Assembly (NCBI RefSeq): GCF_025150245.1
Contig: NZ_CP102279.1
Coordinates: 1,857,423-1,921,422 of the forward strand
Source: Dorea formicigenerans
GTDB taxonomy: Bacteria; Bacillota; Clostridia; Lachnospirales; Lachnospiraceae
Length of the DNA stretch: 64,000 nt
Direction: 5' to 3'
The notes under the pieces were generated by a model, which was not told where the DNA came from, did not search any database, and was given only the letters and a program-made list of their open reading frames with translations. The translations under genes and the position numbers were made by a program. Position 1 is the first letter of the stretch. Every line of letters starts with the position of its first letter. Shown here one piece after another: positions 34,501 through 41,778 of this stretch.

Positions 34501-34832
34501 TGTTCTTTGAAAAACCCCCGCTCTTCCAATTCCATAGCAAGATTCAGCGCTGCCTGTCCTCCCAGAGTCGGCAGGACACTGTCTGGCTTCTCTTTCATAA
34601 TAAGCTGTTCAACAACTTCTACCGTCAATGGCTCTATGTATACTTTATCAGCAATATCCTTGTCCGTCATAATAGTCGCAGGATTTGAATTCAACAGCAC
34701 AACTTCCAGTCCTTCTTCTTTCAAAGAACGACATGCCTGTGTACCCGCATAGTCAAACTCTGCTGCCTGACCAATGACAATAGGGCCAGATCCAATTACA
34801 AGTACTTTCTTAATTTCTTTATTTCTTGGCAT
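31599..34832 (-). CDS. carB: Carbamoyl phosphate synthetase, large subunit
   Basis: This 1077-residue protein has the full duplicated ATP-grasp structure: [30 protein letters not shown] for the first half and [23 protein letters not shown] for the second, the oligomerisation region between, and a C-terminal MGS-like allosteric domain ([14 protein letters not shown]...[10 protein letters not shown]). It makes carbamoyl phosphate from ammonia of the small subunit, bicarbonate and two ATP for pyrimidine and arginine synthesis. It follows carA by one base. Its stop codon TAG is immediately joined to the repeat CAAGAATGCC (reading on plus). Confidence 0.97.
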   Translation of the reverse strand: [1077 protein letters not shown]

Positions 34833-34833
34833 C

Positions 34834-35904
34834 TTATTTGTCCCCCTTCATCATCTCAATAAATCTGTCAAACAGGAATGTAGAATCCTGTGGTCCCGGG
34901 CATGCTTCCGGGTGGAACTGTACAGTGTATATCTTCTTGCCTATGTAATTCAATCCTTCGTTTGTTCCATCATTGACATTGATAAATGCTTCTTCTGCAA
35001 CATTCTTATCCATAGTATTATAATCAACCGCATATCCGTGATTCTGCGAGGAAATGTAAACGCGTCCCGTAGACAGATCTTTTACAGGGTGATTGCCACC
35101 TCTGTGACCATATTTTAATTTATATGTCTTTGCACCATATGCAAGAGCCATCAACTGATGTCCCAGACAAATTGCAAATATTGGAATGTCTGTCTCTGAT
35201 AATTTTCGGATCTCTTCTATAATAGAAACACAAGTTTCCGGATCTCCAGGACCATTGGATAACATGATTCCGTCCGGATTAGATTTTATGATTTCTTCTG
35301 CTTTTGTGTCTGCCGGATAGACAGTCACTTCACAGCCTCTTTGAATTAAAGATTTTGAAATATTATTCTTTGCTCCAAAATCCATAAGTGCCACTTTAAA
35401 TTTTTCTCCTGGAAGAACATGTTTCTCGTCGCAGGTCACCTTTGATACAACATCTCCAACGGTGTACGCCTTAAGTTTTGGAATGATTTCATCTAAATTA
35501 TAATTCTCATTTGTAGTAATCATACCATTCATGGTTCCCTTTTCCCTGAGAATCTTCGTCAATGCTCTTGTATCCACGCCTTCAATTCCTGGAATGTCCT
35601 GTGCAACAAGGAAATCCTGAATTGTACCGTTGCATCTGAAATTACTTGGCATTCTGGATAATTCTCTTACAATATATCCGTCCGGCCATGCTTTCTTTGA
35701 CTCCATATCTGGTGTGATTCCATAGTTTCCTATCAGTGGATAAGTCATCACAACGGCCTGTCCGGCATATGAAGGGTCTGTCAGCACCTCCAGATATCCG
35801 GTCATTGACGTATTAAAAACAATCTCACTGATCATATCCCTCGTCGTCCCGATACTTTTTCCCTCAAAGACTGTCCCGTCTTCTAGAATTAGAAATGCTT
35901 TCAT
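34834..35904 (-). CDS. carA: Carbamoyl phosphate synthetase, small subunit (glutaminase)
   Basis: This 356-residue glutamine amidotransferase begins MKAFLILEDGTVFEGKSIG at ATG 35904, 7 bases after AAGGGTG; a longer frame reaching 36039 would run through the promoter. The triad is visible as Cys in IFAICLGHQLMALAYG and His-Glu in YTVQFHPEACPGP. GHRGGNHPV precedes. It supplies ammonia to CarB. The operon has its own promoter, and I see no PyrR-type attenuator in the 55-base leader. Confidence 0.96.
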   Translation of the reverse strand: MKAFLILEDGTVFEGKSIGTTRDMISEIVFNTSMTGYLEVLTDPSYAGQAVVMTYPLIGNYGITPDMESKKAWPDGYIVRELSRMPSNFRCNGTIQDFLVAQDIPGIEGVDTRALTKILREKGTMNGMITTNENYNLDEIIPKLKAYTVGDVVSKVTCDEKHVLPGEKFKVALMDFGAKNNISKSLIQRGCEVTVYPADTKAEEIIKSNPDGIMLSNGPGDPETCVSIIEEIRKLSETDIPIFAICLGHQLMALAYGAKTYKLKYGHRGGNHPVKDLSTGRVYISSQNHGYAVDYNTMDKNVAEEAFINVNDGTNEGLNYIGKKIYTVQFHPEACPGPQDSTFLFDRFIEMMKGDK

Positions 35905-35965
35905 ATATTCACCCTTATCCTTTCTGTTACTTCTAGTCTGCTCTAAAGCTTCCCAAATTGTTAAA

Positions 35966-35994
35966 AGTATACTATACTTATTATCCTTTTTCAA
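35966..35994 (-). promoter_or_regulatory. Sigma-A-type promoter of carAB
   Basis: TTGAAA (35994-35989) and TATACT (35971-35966) on the minus strand have a 17-base spacer. The hexamers lie in a wider AT-rich stretch. Confidence 0.82.
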
Positions 35995-36037
35995 CCCAAA
36001 AAAAGTATTTTTTAGCAGTTTTTTATCTACTTTCGAC

Positions 36038-36075
36038 AAAAACCATTAAAATAGTCTCTAATTTTAATGGTTTTT
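36038..36075 (-). terminator. Hairpin downstream of the transglutaminase-like gene
   Basis: AAAAACCATTAAAAT (36038-36052) and ATTTTAATGGTTTTT (36061-36075) are perfect 15-base complements; the A/T ends give a T-run on either strand. It lies 125 bases after the transglutaminase-like gene and upstream of the carAB promoter, insulating the two units. The rest of 35995-36199 is AT-rich without other structure that I can support. Confidence 0.75.
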
Positions 36076-36199
36076 ATTTTACGTTAAAAAATTGTTTTTT
36101 TCGTCAATATGCCTGTTATATTGGTTTTATCCATACTTTTTCGTTTAAAATCCGGTTGATATTTTAGCATTTAGGATGGGATATATTTCAATTCTTTTT

Positions 36200-37447
36200 T
36201 TAAGAATATTTCCAGAAAATTGTAATTTTATTCATTTTTTTGTCATCTATGTAACTGTAGGAGACTTCTGTCAAATGATACCACTGCGCCAGATTCTGTG
36301 CAGCACGCTTCACCTCGTTATTTAAAATGTCTTCTTTTGCAGTTTTATAAACTGATTCATCGGAATATTTCAGTACAACTTTCGTCTCTCTCGCCGAAAT
36401 CACCTGGTTCATTACTTTAAGCGCCGTCTGACCATCATATTCTGTATAATACATTCCATTAACTACATAATAATTCAAATCCATCTTCGTACAATCTGGA
36501 AGTTCTACTTCCAAATCCGGCGTATGAGTCCGAAACAACTCATCATCATCACAAAGCATATAATCGTAGCTGATATTGTCACGAATTTCGTCATCCATTA
36601 CATTTTCAGCCTCCTCTTCCGACTCCTGGAAAATTGGATCTCCCCACGTCACATCCACATAATAATAATCGCCGTCACATTTCACCAAATTCCATGCATG
36701 AGGAATCTTATGACCATCACCATCACTGAAAGATTCTGTCACCTCCCCAGTAACATAAGTGCAGAACAGCCCCTGCTTCTCCATGAGATACTGCATTGCT
36801 TTAGAATAACCGGCACACACTGACTTTTTTCCAATAAATACACTGCAAATATTTTGGTTATCTTCTGCTGCATCATCATAATCCACCTGATTCACAATAT
36901 ACTCATAATCATAAAGAATCTTCTCATAATCCGAAGCATTTTCACTGATACCGGACAGACACTCCGACACCTCCATGTCAATCTGTGTCTTCTTTTTCTC
37001 ACATTCTTCTTTCGTATACAAATATCCCGGCATCACAGACGTATAATTCTGAAGTCCAGAATAGGCTGTGGAAGAAGCTGTCCCATCGCTCCAGAAAATC
37101 TCTGGATAATCATTCAACACATAAACAAGAAGTTCATTAACACGTTCCGGCTTCTGGCTGTGCACATGAATTTGCTCTACATGTTCCAAAAGCCCCTGCA
37201 AAAGCTCCTGATACACTGTCTGCTCTTCTTCACTTAGTTGCTGATAATAAAATTTACCGTCCATTTCTACGATTTCTTCTGAAACATGCTGATATATCAC
37301 CGGATCCTGACCAATTAATTTCAGCATGACATCTTTTATATTGCCATATTCCCTGTATTGATATACTCCACAGACAATCAAAACTCCCATTACTAAAATC
37401 AGGAATCCCAAACCTCTATGGCGTCTTCTTTTCTTCTTTTTTTCCAT
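36200..37447 (-). CDS. Membrane-anchored transglutaminase-like protease family protein
   Basis: This 415-residue protein has a basic N-terminus (MEKKKKRRRHRGLG) and one membrane helix (FLILVMGVLIVCGVYQY), so the bulk is outside the cell. A helical region is followed by a transglutaminase-like core with the triad Cys in KKSVCAGYSKAMQYL, His in IPHAWNLVKCDG and Asp in YYYVDVTWGDP. Such domains act as cysteine proteases or cross-linking enzymes, often on wall or surface proteins; the target is unknown. It is divergent from the SpoIID-like gene with an 85-base intergenic region. Confidence 0.85.
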   Translation of the reverse strand: MEKKKKRRRHRGLGFLILVMGVLIVCGVYQYREYGNIKDVMLKLIGQDPVIYQHVSEEIVEMDGKFYYQQLSEEEQTVYQELLQGLLEHVEQIHVHSQKPERVNELLVYVLNDYPEIFWSDGTASSTAYSGLQNYTSVMPGYLYTKEECEKKKTQIDMEVSECLSGISENASDYEKILYDYEYIVNQVDYDDAAEDNQNICSVFIGKKSVCAGYSKAMQYLMEKQGLFCTYVTGEVTESFSDGDGHKIPHAWNLVKCDGDYYYVDVTWGDPIFQESEEEAENVMDDEIRDNISYDYMLCDDDELFRTHTPDLEVELPDCTKMDLNYYVVNGMYYTEYDGQTALKVMNQVISARETKVVLKYSDESVYKTAKEDILNNEVKRAAQNLAQWYHLTEVSYSYIDDKKMNKITIFWKYS

Positions 37448-37489
37448 CTATAATCCTTTCTTCACATCTCACACATTTTCTTTCTCTAT

Positions 37490-37498
37490 CATACAATA
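37490..37498 (+). promoter_or_regulatory. Possible sporulation-sigma -10 element
   Basis: CATACAATA fits both the sigma-E -10 consensus (CATACAnT) and the sigma-K -10 consensus (CATAnnnTA). No clear sigma-A -35 stands upstream, while an AC lies at the distance expected for sigma-K. The gene it precedes has sporulation-type domains. The assignment is tentative. Confidence 0.4.
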
Positions 37499-37532
37499 AA
37501 AGTAATCTAGTTTCTATGAGGTATTTTTTATT

Positions 37533-38792
37533 ATGAGCATTTTTCATATAACCGACACGCCGGATTGGGGGCAGTTGAAAATAAATCTGACTTCCAGGAT
37601 TCATGCACATCCTATTGAAAATGCACGTATTTCGATTTCATACACTGGAGTCCCTGATGAGACATTGGAAGAGTTGACTACAGATTCTTCCGGTCAGACC
37701 GACACCATTAATCTTCCTGCACCTCCAATTGAATACAGCTTAGATGAAACAAACGAATTGCAGCCCTATTCTGAATATACAATTTCTGTGGAAGCAGCAG
37801 GCTATGAATCTATCCAGATTGCAGGTGCTGAGATTCTATCCACAGTCACAGCTATCCAGAATATTTCCATGCGTCCGCTCATTCCTGACACAAATCAAAA
37901 TTCTATTTATGTGATACCTGCACATACATTATATGGAAATTACCCGGCGAAAATACCGGAGGAAGAAATCAAACCATTAACCGAAAGCGGTGAAATTGTC
38001 TTAAGCCGGGTCGTTATTCCCGAATACATCGTTGTTCATGATGGAAGTCCGAGAGACTCCACCGCTAAAAATTATTATGTCCGTTACAAAGATTACATCA
38101 AAAATGTGGCATCCAGTGAAATCTATGCAACCTGGCCCACCAATACGATTCGCGCAAATGTACTGGCAATTATGTCCTTTACATTAAATCGGGTCTATAC
38201 AGAATGGTACCGGAACCAGGGCTATGATTTTACTATTACATCTTCCACTGCATTTGACCACAAATGGATTCCTGAACGGAATATTTACGATTCTATTTCA
38301 ATCATCGTAGATGAATTATTTGCCGACTATCTTGCAAGACCAAATGTAAGACAGCCGATACTTACACAGTATTGCGATGGAAGACAGGTTCAATGTCCAA
38401 ATTGGATGACACAGTGGGGCTCAAAGACCTTAGGTGATCAAGGGTATACTCCCATCCAAATTCTACGTTACTACTACGGTGATGACATGTATATTAACAC
38501 TGCCAGTGCAATTTCCGGTATTCCATCGTCCTGGCCGGGTTACGACTTAAGTATCGGTTCCACCGGTGACAAGGTACGCCAGATGCAGGAGCAACTCCTT
38601 GTTATATCTGATGCCTATCCAGCAATTCCTAAGATTGATGCAGATGGAATCTTCGGTCCTGCCACTGAAGCTGCTGTACGAAAATTTCAGTTAATCTTCG
38701 GTCTTCCAGTGACTGGAATTGTTGATTATAAAACATGGTATAAAATCTCAGAAATATATGTTGGAGTATCTAGAATTGCAGAATTAAATTAG
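37533..38792 (+). CDS. SpoIID-like/peptidoglycan-binding protein
   Basis: This 419-residue protein has three parts. Residues about 15-115 form a carboxypeptidase-regulatory-like beta domain (LKINLTSRIHAHPIENARISISYTG...YTISVEAAGYESIQI). Residues about 150-330 resemble the SpoIID/LytB family (VVIPEYIVVHDG, then NTIRANVLAIMSFTLNRVYTEWY and PILTQYCDGRQVQCPNWMTQWGS). The last 80 residues are a PG_binding_1 domain (GSTGDKVRQMQEQL...DGIFGPATEAAVRKFQ). No signal peptide is seen, which fits mother-cell or spore-coat location. A role in spore cortex or coat handling is inferred. GAGG is 11 bases before the ATG. Confidence 0.8.
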   Translation: MSIFHITDTPDWGQLKINLTSRIHAHPIENARISISYTGVPDETLEELTTDSSGQTDTINLPAPPIEYSLDETNELQPYSEYTISVEAAGYESIQIAGAEILSTVTAIQNISMRPLIPDTNQNSIYVIPAHTLYGNYPAKIPEEEIKPLTESGEIVLSRVVIPEYIVVHDGSPRDSTAKNYYVRYKDYIKNVASSEIYATWPTNTIRANVLAIMSFTLNRVYTEWYRNQGYDFTITSSTAFDHKWIPERNIYDSISIIVDELFADYLARPNVRQPILTQYCDGRQVQCPNWMTQWGSKTLGDQGYTPIQILRYYYGDDMYINTASAISGIPSSWPGYDLSIGSTGDKVRQMQEQLLVISDAYPAIPKIDADGIFGPATEAAVRKFQLIFGLPVTGIVDYKTWYKISEIYVGVSRIAELN

Positions 38793-38851
38793 CTTAGATG
38801 GTTAAATACATCACCAAAGAATAAAATATATTGAAATAACTTAGGATTGCG

Positions 38852-38924
38852 GAGGTGCGCAGTAGAAGTATGTCATGCAATTGCATGACGCGCACCTCGC
38901 AGCAAGAATGCCGAGGCATTCTTG
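38852..38924 (-). repeat. 73-bp two-hairpin repeat, copy 2 (inverted)
   Basis: It is base-for-base the reverse complement of 31281-31353 over 73 bases, although the copies are 7.5 kb apart. It lies between two convergent genes. Identity between copies suggests recent spread or gene conversion. Confidence 0.95.
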
Positions 38925-38936
38925 AATATCTAAATT

Positions 38937-38976
38937 TTTGTGTGATACAGGTATGTTTTCCTGTATCACATAAAAC
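38937..38976. terminator. Bidirectional terminator between convergent genes
   Basis: TGTGATACAGG and CCTGTATCACA form an 11-bp perfect stem around 38941-38970, with A-runs on the left end and T-runs on the minus strand (CAAAAATTT). It separates the SpoIID-like gene from the rhodanese-TtcA gene. Confidence 0.75.
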
Positions 38977-38995
38977 CCTCAAACTGACAGAATAA

Positions 38996-40168
38996 TTACA
39001 TTTTTTCATGTTTCTTTTTTCCACGTTCATCGTAGTCATCAAGGAAATTGTAAATATCATCATCTTTGTGATATCCAATGATTGTTCTTAAATTTACATT
39101 ATGAACACTTCGGAAAATATTCTTTTCAATCAGATTGCTTTCTTCTCTGAACTGCGCGATTAGTTCTTTCATTTCATCACGTTTGGAACCACGTCCTCCG
39201 CCACAGGTTGCACAATTTTCTGTAAACCTGCATGCACACTGGATAAAATTTAATTGATTATAATCTCGCCATCCAATAATATCCGCCTCTTTAATCAGAT
39301 ACATTGGTCGGATCAACTCCATACCTTCAAAGTTCGTACTATGAAGTTTAGGCATCATTGTCTCAATCTTTCCACTGTATAGCATTCCCATCAGAATCGT
39401 CTCAATCACATCATCATAATGGTGTCCTAATGCAATCTTATTACATCCAAGCTCCTTCGCATGTGAATAAAGATAACCTCTGCGCATTCTTGCACAGAGA
39501 TAACACGGATTTTTGTCAATGTCTGCTACAGTATCAAAAATATTGCTTTCAAATACTGTTAACGGAATTCCAAGGACCTTTGCATTATCCTGAATAATCT
39601 TCCAGTTATCTGCATTATATCCTGGATTCATCACAAGAAAGACTAGCTCAAAATTTGCTTTTCCATGCTTTCTAAGCTCTTGAAAAAGTTTCGCCATAAG
39701 CATAGAATCTTTTCCACCAGAAATACAGACAGCAATCTTGTCTCCGTCTTTTACAAGTTCATACTCCCGAATTGCCTTCGTAAATTTGCACCAGACAGAT
39801 TTACGGAACTTTTTAATAATACTTTTTTCAATATCCTTCTGTTTTTCAGCCATGACTGTCTCATTTTCCACAAAACGTCCAAGCATCATACGTAGAAAAG
39901 AACGATATCCACCTTCAATATTGTACGCTTCATATCCTGCTTCTTCCAGCATATTTACTGTATAAGCACTCCACTCCCCGGTGTGGCAAAGTACATATAC
40001 TGGTTTATCTCTCGGAATCTCATCTCTTCGATTGTCCACTTCCTGCATCGGAATATTGATTGCACCTTCAACGGTTCCTCTACAGTAAGCATCCTCCGGA
40101 CGGATATCCAAAATTGTGACCTGATTTATATCTTTCTTCTCTACATCTTCTATCGTAATCGTCTTCAT
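38996..40168 (-). CDS. Rhodanese-TtcA fusion, putative tRNA sulfur transferase
   Basis: This 390-residue protein is a two-domain fusion. Residues 1-100 are a rhodanese domain (VTILDIRPEDAYCRGTVEGAINIP; active-site loop VLCHTGEWSAYT). Residues about 120-380 are a TtcA-like PP-loop ATPase (VCISGGKDSMLMAKL) with the CYLCARMRRG pair and FIQCACRFTENCATCGGGRGSKR cysteines, likely an Fe-S site. TtcA makes 2-thiocytidine in tRNA; here the fused rhodanese could pass sulfur directly to the synthetase domain. The substrate tRNA and position are not proven. The GNAT gene follows upstream by 16 bases. Confidence 0.88.
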   Translation of the reverse strand: MKTITIEDVEKKDINQVTILDIRPEDAYCRGTVEGAINIPMQEVDNRRDEIPRDKPVYVLCHTGEWSAYTVNMLEEAGYEAYNIEGGYRSFLRMMLGRFVENETVMAEKQKDIEKSIIKKFRKSVWCKFTKAIREYELVKDGDKIAVCISGGKDSMLMAKLFQELRKHGKANFELVFLVMNPGYNADNWKIIQDNAKVLGIPLTVFESNIFDTVADIDKNPCYLCARMRRGYLYSHAKELGCNKIALGHHYDDVIETILMGMLYSGKIETMMPKLHSTNFEGMELIRPMYLIKEADIIGWRDYNQLNFIQCACRFTENCATCGGGRGSKRDEMKELIAQFREESNLIEKNIFRSVHNVNLRTIIGYHKDDDIYNFLDDYDERGKKKHEKM

Positions 40169-40184
40169 TTTCCCTTATGTCCTC

Positions 40185-40646
40185 TTATCTACGCAATATT
40201 TTCTCCATCACAGGATACACAAGCACTGCCCCATTTCTCACAGTCCACTTTTCATGGCGAATTGTACGGTACCCTCTCTTTTCAAACATAATTACTGCAG
40301 GCAACGTAGCCTCCAGACGTACCGACTCATATTCTCTGGCAATCACATCTTCCAACCGCTGCATGATCAGACTGCCAACGCCATGTCTCTGATAATCTTT
40401 CCTCACAAAGACCCGAGTAATATGGTTGCCCTCAAAACTGCCGGCACCAATCACACACTCCCCATCCTGAAGGATATAAATGCGTTCCTCTTCAAGATCA
40501 CGTTCCAAATTCTCCCAGCAATGCTGCTGGCTAAAGAACCTTACCACTTCCTCCGGATAGTACTTTGGATAAACTTCTTGAATCGTATTTTGAACAAGAT
40601 CATAGAATTCTTCCATATCATCAATTGTCGCTTTTGTATACTCCAA
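40185..40646 (-). CDS. GNAT family N-acetyltransferase
   Basis: This 153-residue protein has the GNAT fold. MEYTKATIDDMEEFYDLVQNTIQ leads the N-terminal helix. RVFVRKDYQRHGVGSLIMQRLE is motif A, with the R-x2-G-x-G acetyl-CoA loop in RHGVGS. LEATLPAVIMFEKRGYRTI is motif B. It transfers an acetyl group from acetyl-CoA to an unknown amine. It shares a transcription unit with the rhodanese-TtcA gene. Nothing identifies the acceptor. Confidence 0.85.
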   Translation of the reverse strand: MEYTKATIDDMEEFYDLVQNTIQEVYPKYYPEEVVRFFSQQHCWENLERDLEEERIYILQDGECVIGAGSFEGNHITRVFVRKDYQRHGVGSLIMQRLEDVIAREYESVRLEATLPAVIMFEKRGYRTIRHEKWTVRNGAVLVYPVMEKILRR

Positions 40647-40670
40647 TTCAACACCTCATACACAATTTCA

Positions 40671-40735
40671 ATTTGGGACAAGTTACTTTTCAGTTGGGGA
40701 CGGGGGTTTTTCAAAAAAACCCCGTCCCCAACTAC
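40671..40735. repeat. Uninterrupted copy of the GGGGACGGGG palindromic terminator repeat
   Basis: The arms AGTTGGGGACGGGG and CCCCGTCCCCAACT close over a T5/A7 inner stem, making a hairpin of about 20 bp at 40692-40733. The 5' flank (GGGACAAGTTA... TTCA) aligns without gaps to the complement of the right flank of the insertion sequence at 25470-25505, so the repeat unit is larger than the hairpin. It ends 4 bases from the rseP stop and likely terminates rseP transcription. Confidence 0.85.
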
Positions 40736-40737
40736 AA

Positions 40738-41769
40738 TTAAAAGAAAATTCTGGCAATATCGTTATACATCACTACTACCATCAAAATCATTAGAAGTGC
40801 CATGCCTGCCAGATGCACGTAACCTTCTTTCTCCGGTGGAATCCGTTTTCTACGGATTGCCTCTATGAGTAAAAATACAAGTCGTCCTCCGTCCAATGCC
40901 GGTAAGGGTAATAAATTCATGACCCCTAAGTTTGCCGATAGCAGAATTCCAATATTAAGGAATTGTGCTATTACAATAAATACACCATATGACTTGCTTT
41001 CATTATAAGTTGTATCTACCATATTTACGATTCCCACTGGACCGGATAATTGTTTGACGCCTACGTTTCCTGTCACCAGTTGTTTTAGACTTTCAAATGT
41101 AGTACATACCCAGAATTTAACTTCGTACGCACCATATTGAACAGATGTCCATGCATTTGCTTTTGTATTTCCACCTCCACTGATTCCGATACGATAATAT
41201 CCAAGTTCGTCATCCATCTTCGGTACTAATGTCGCTGTATGTTTTTCTCCGTCATGAAGATATGTTACTTTTACTGTCTCTCCTTGATGGAATTGGTTAT
41301 AATAAGTGATCTCACGGAAAACATTAATCTTCTTTCCACCCATCCGAACAATGGTGTCTCCCTCTTGTATGCCGGCCTCTGCCGCAGAATATCCTTCTTC
41401 TACACTCGAGATAACTGGTTTATCATATCCGACCATTGCTGTCAAAATTACAGCGAGAACAAATGCCATAATAAAGTTAAAAATCGGTCCCGCTGCAATG
41501 ACTGAAATTCTTGCCCATACAGATTTTTTATTGAAGTTTCCAGGTGACTCTGTCTCTTCATCGTCTTCGCCCATTGCACAAAATCCACCGATTGGCAACA
41601 AATGTACAGCGTAAACTGTCCCTTTGTATTCTTTTGAAAATAATGTCGGACCCATGCCAATAGCAAATTCCTGTACATCAATGCCGTTTAACTTTGCAAG
41701 TGTAAAATGTCCAAGTTCATGAAAGAACACAATAAAACTAAAAATTAAGATTGCAAATATAATACCCAA
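40738..41769 (-). CDS. rseP: RIP metalloprotease RseP/site-2 protease
   Basis: This 343-residue membrane zinc protease has the HExxH motif in helix 1 (FFHELGHFTLAKL), one PDZ domain (SAAEAGIQEGDTIVRMGGKKINVF) and the second active-site motif MNLLPLPALDGGRLVFL. It cuts membrane proteins within the bilayer, for example anti-sigma factors or signal peptide remnants. The likely start is TTG at 41769, about 12 bases after AGGAGG. It ends the uppS-cdsA-dxr-rseP series. Confidence 0.94.
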   Translation of the reverse strand: MGIIFAILIFSFIVFFHELGHFTLAKLNGIDVQEFAIGMGPTLFSKEYKGTVYAVHLLPIGGFCAMGEDDEETESPGNFNKKSVWARISVIAAGPIFNFIMAFVLAVILTAMVGYDKPVISSVEEGYSAAEAGIQEGDTIVRMGGKKINVFREITYYNQFHQGETVKVTYLHDGEKHTATLVPKMDDELGYYRIGISGGGNTKANAWTSVQYGAYEVKFWVCTTFESLKQLVTGNVGVKQLSGPVGIVNMVDTTYNESKSYGVFIVIAQFLNIGILLSANLGVMNLLPLPALDGGRLVFLLIEAIRRKRIPPEKEGYVHLAGMALLMILMVVVMYNDIARIFF

Positions 41770-41778
41770 ATCTAACGA

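Noticed and set aside
35905-36037. PyrR-type attenuator upstream of carAB
   Set aside because: The leader from the mapped promoter is only about 55 bases with no terminator hairpin or PyrR-binding loop that I can recognise.
38794-39078. Minus-strand frame of 94 codons overlapping the end of the rhodanese-TtcA gene
   Set aside because: It runs through the 73-bp repeat and terminator, with no ribosome site or recognisable domain.
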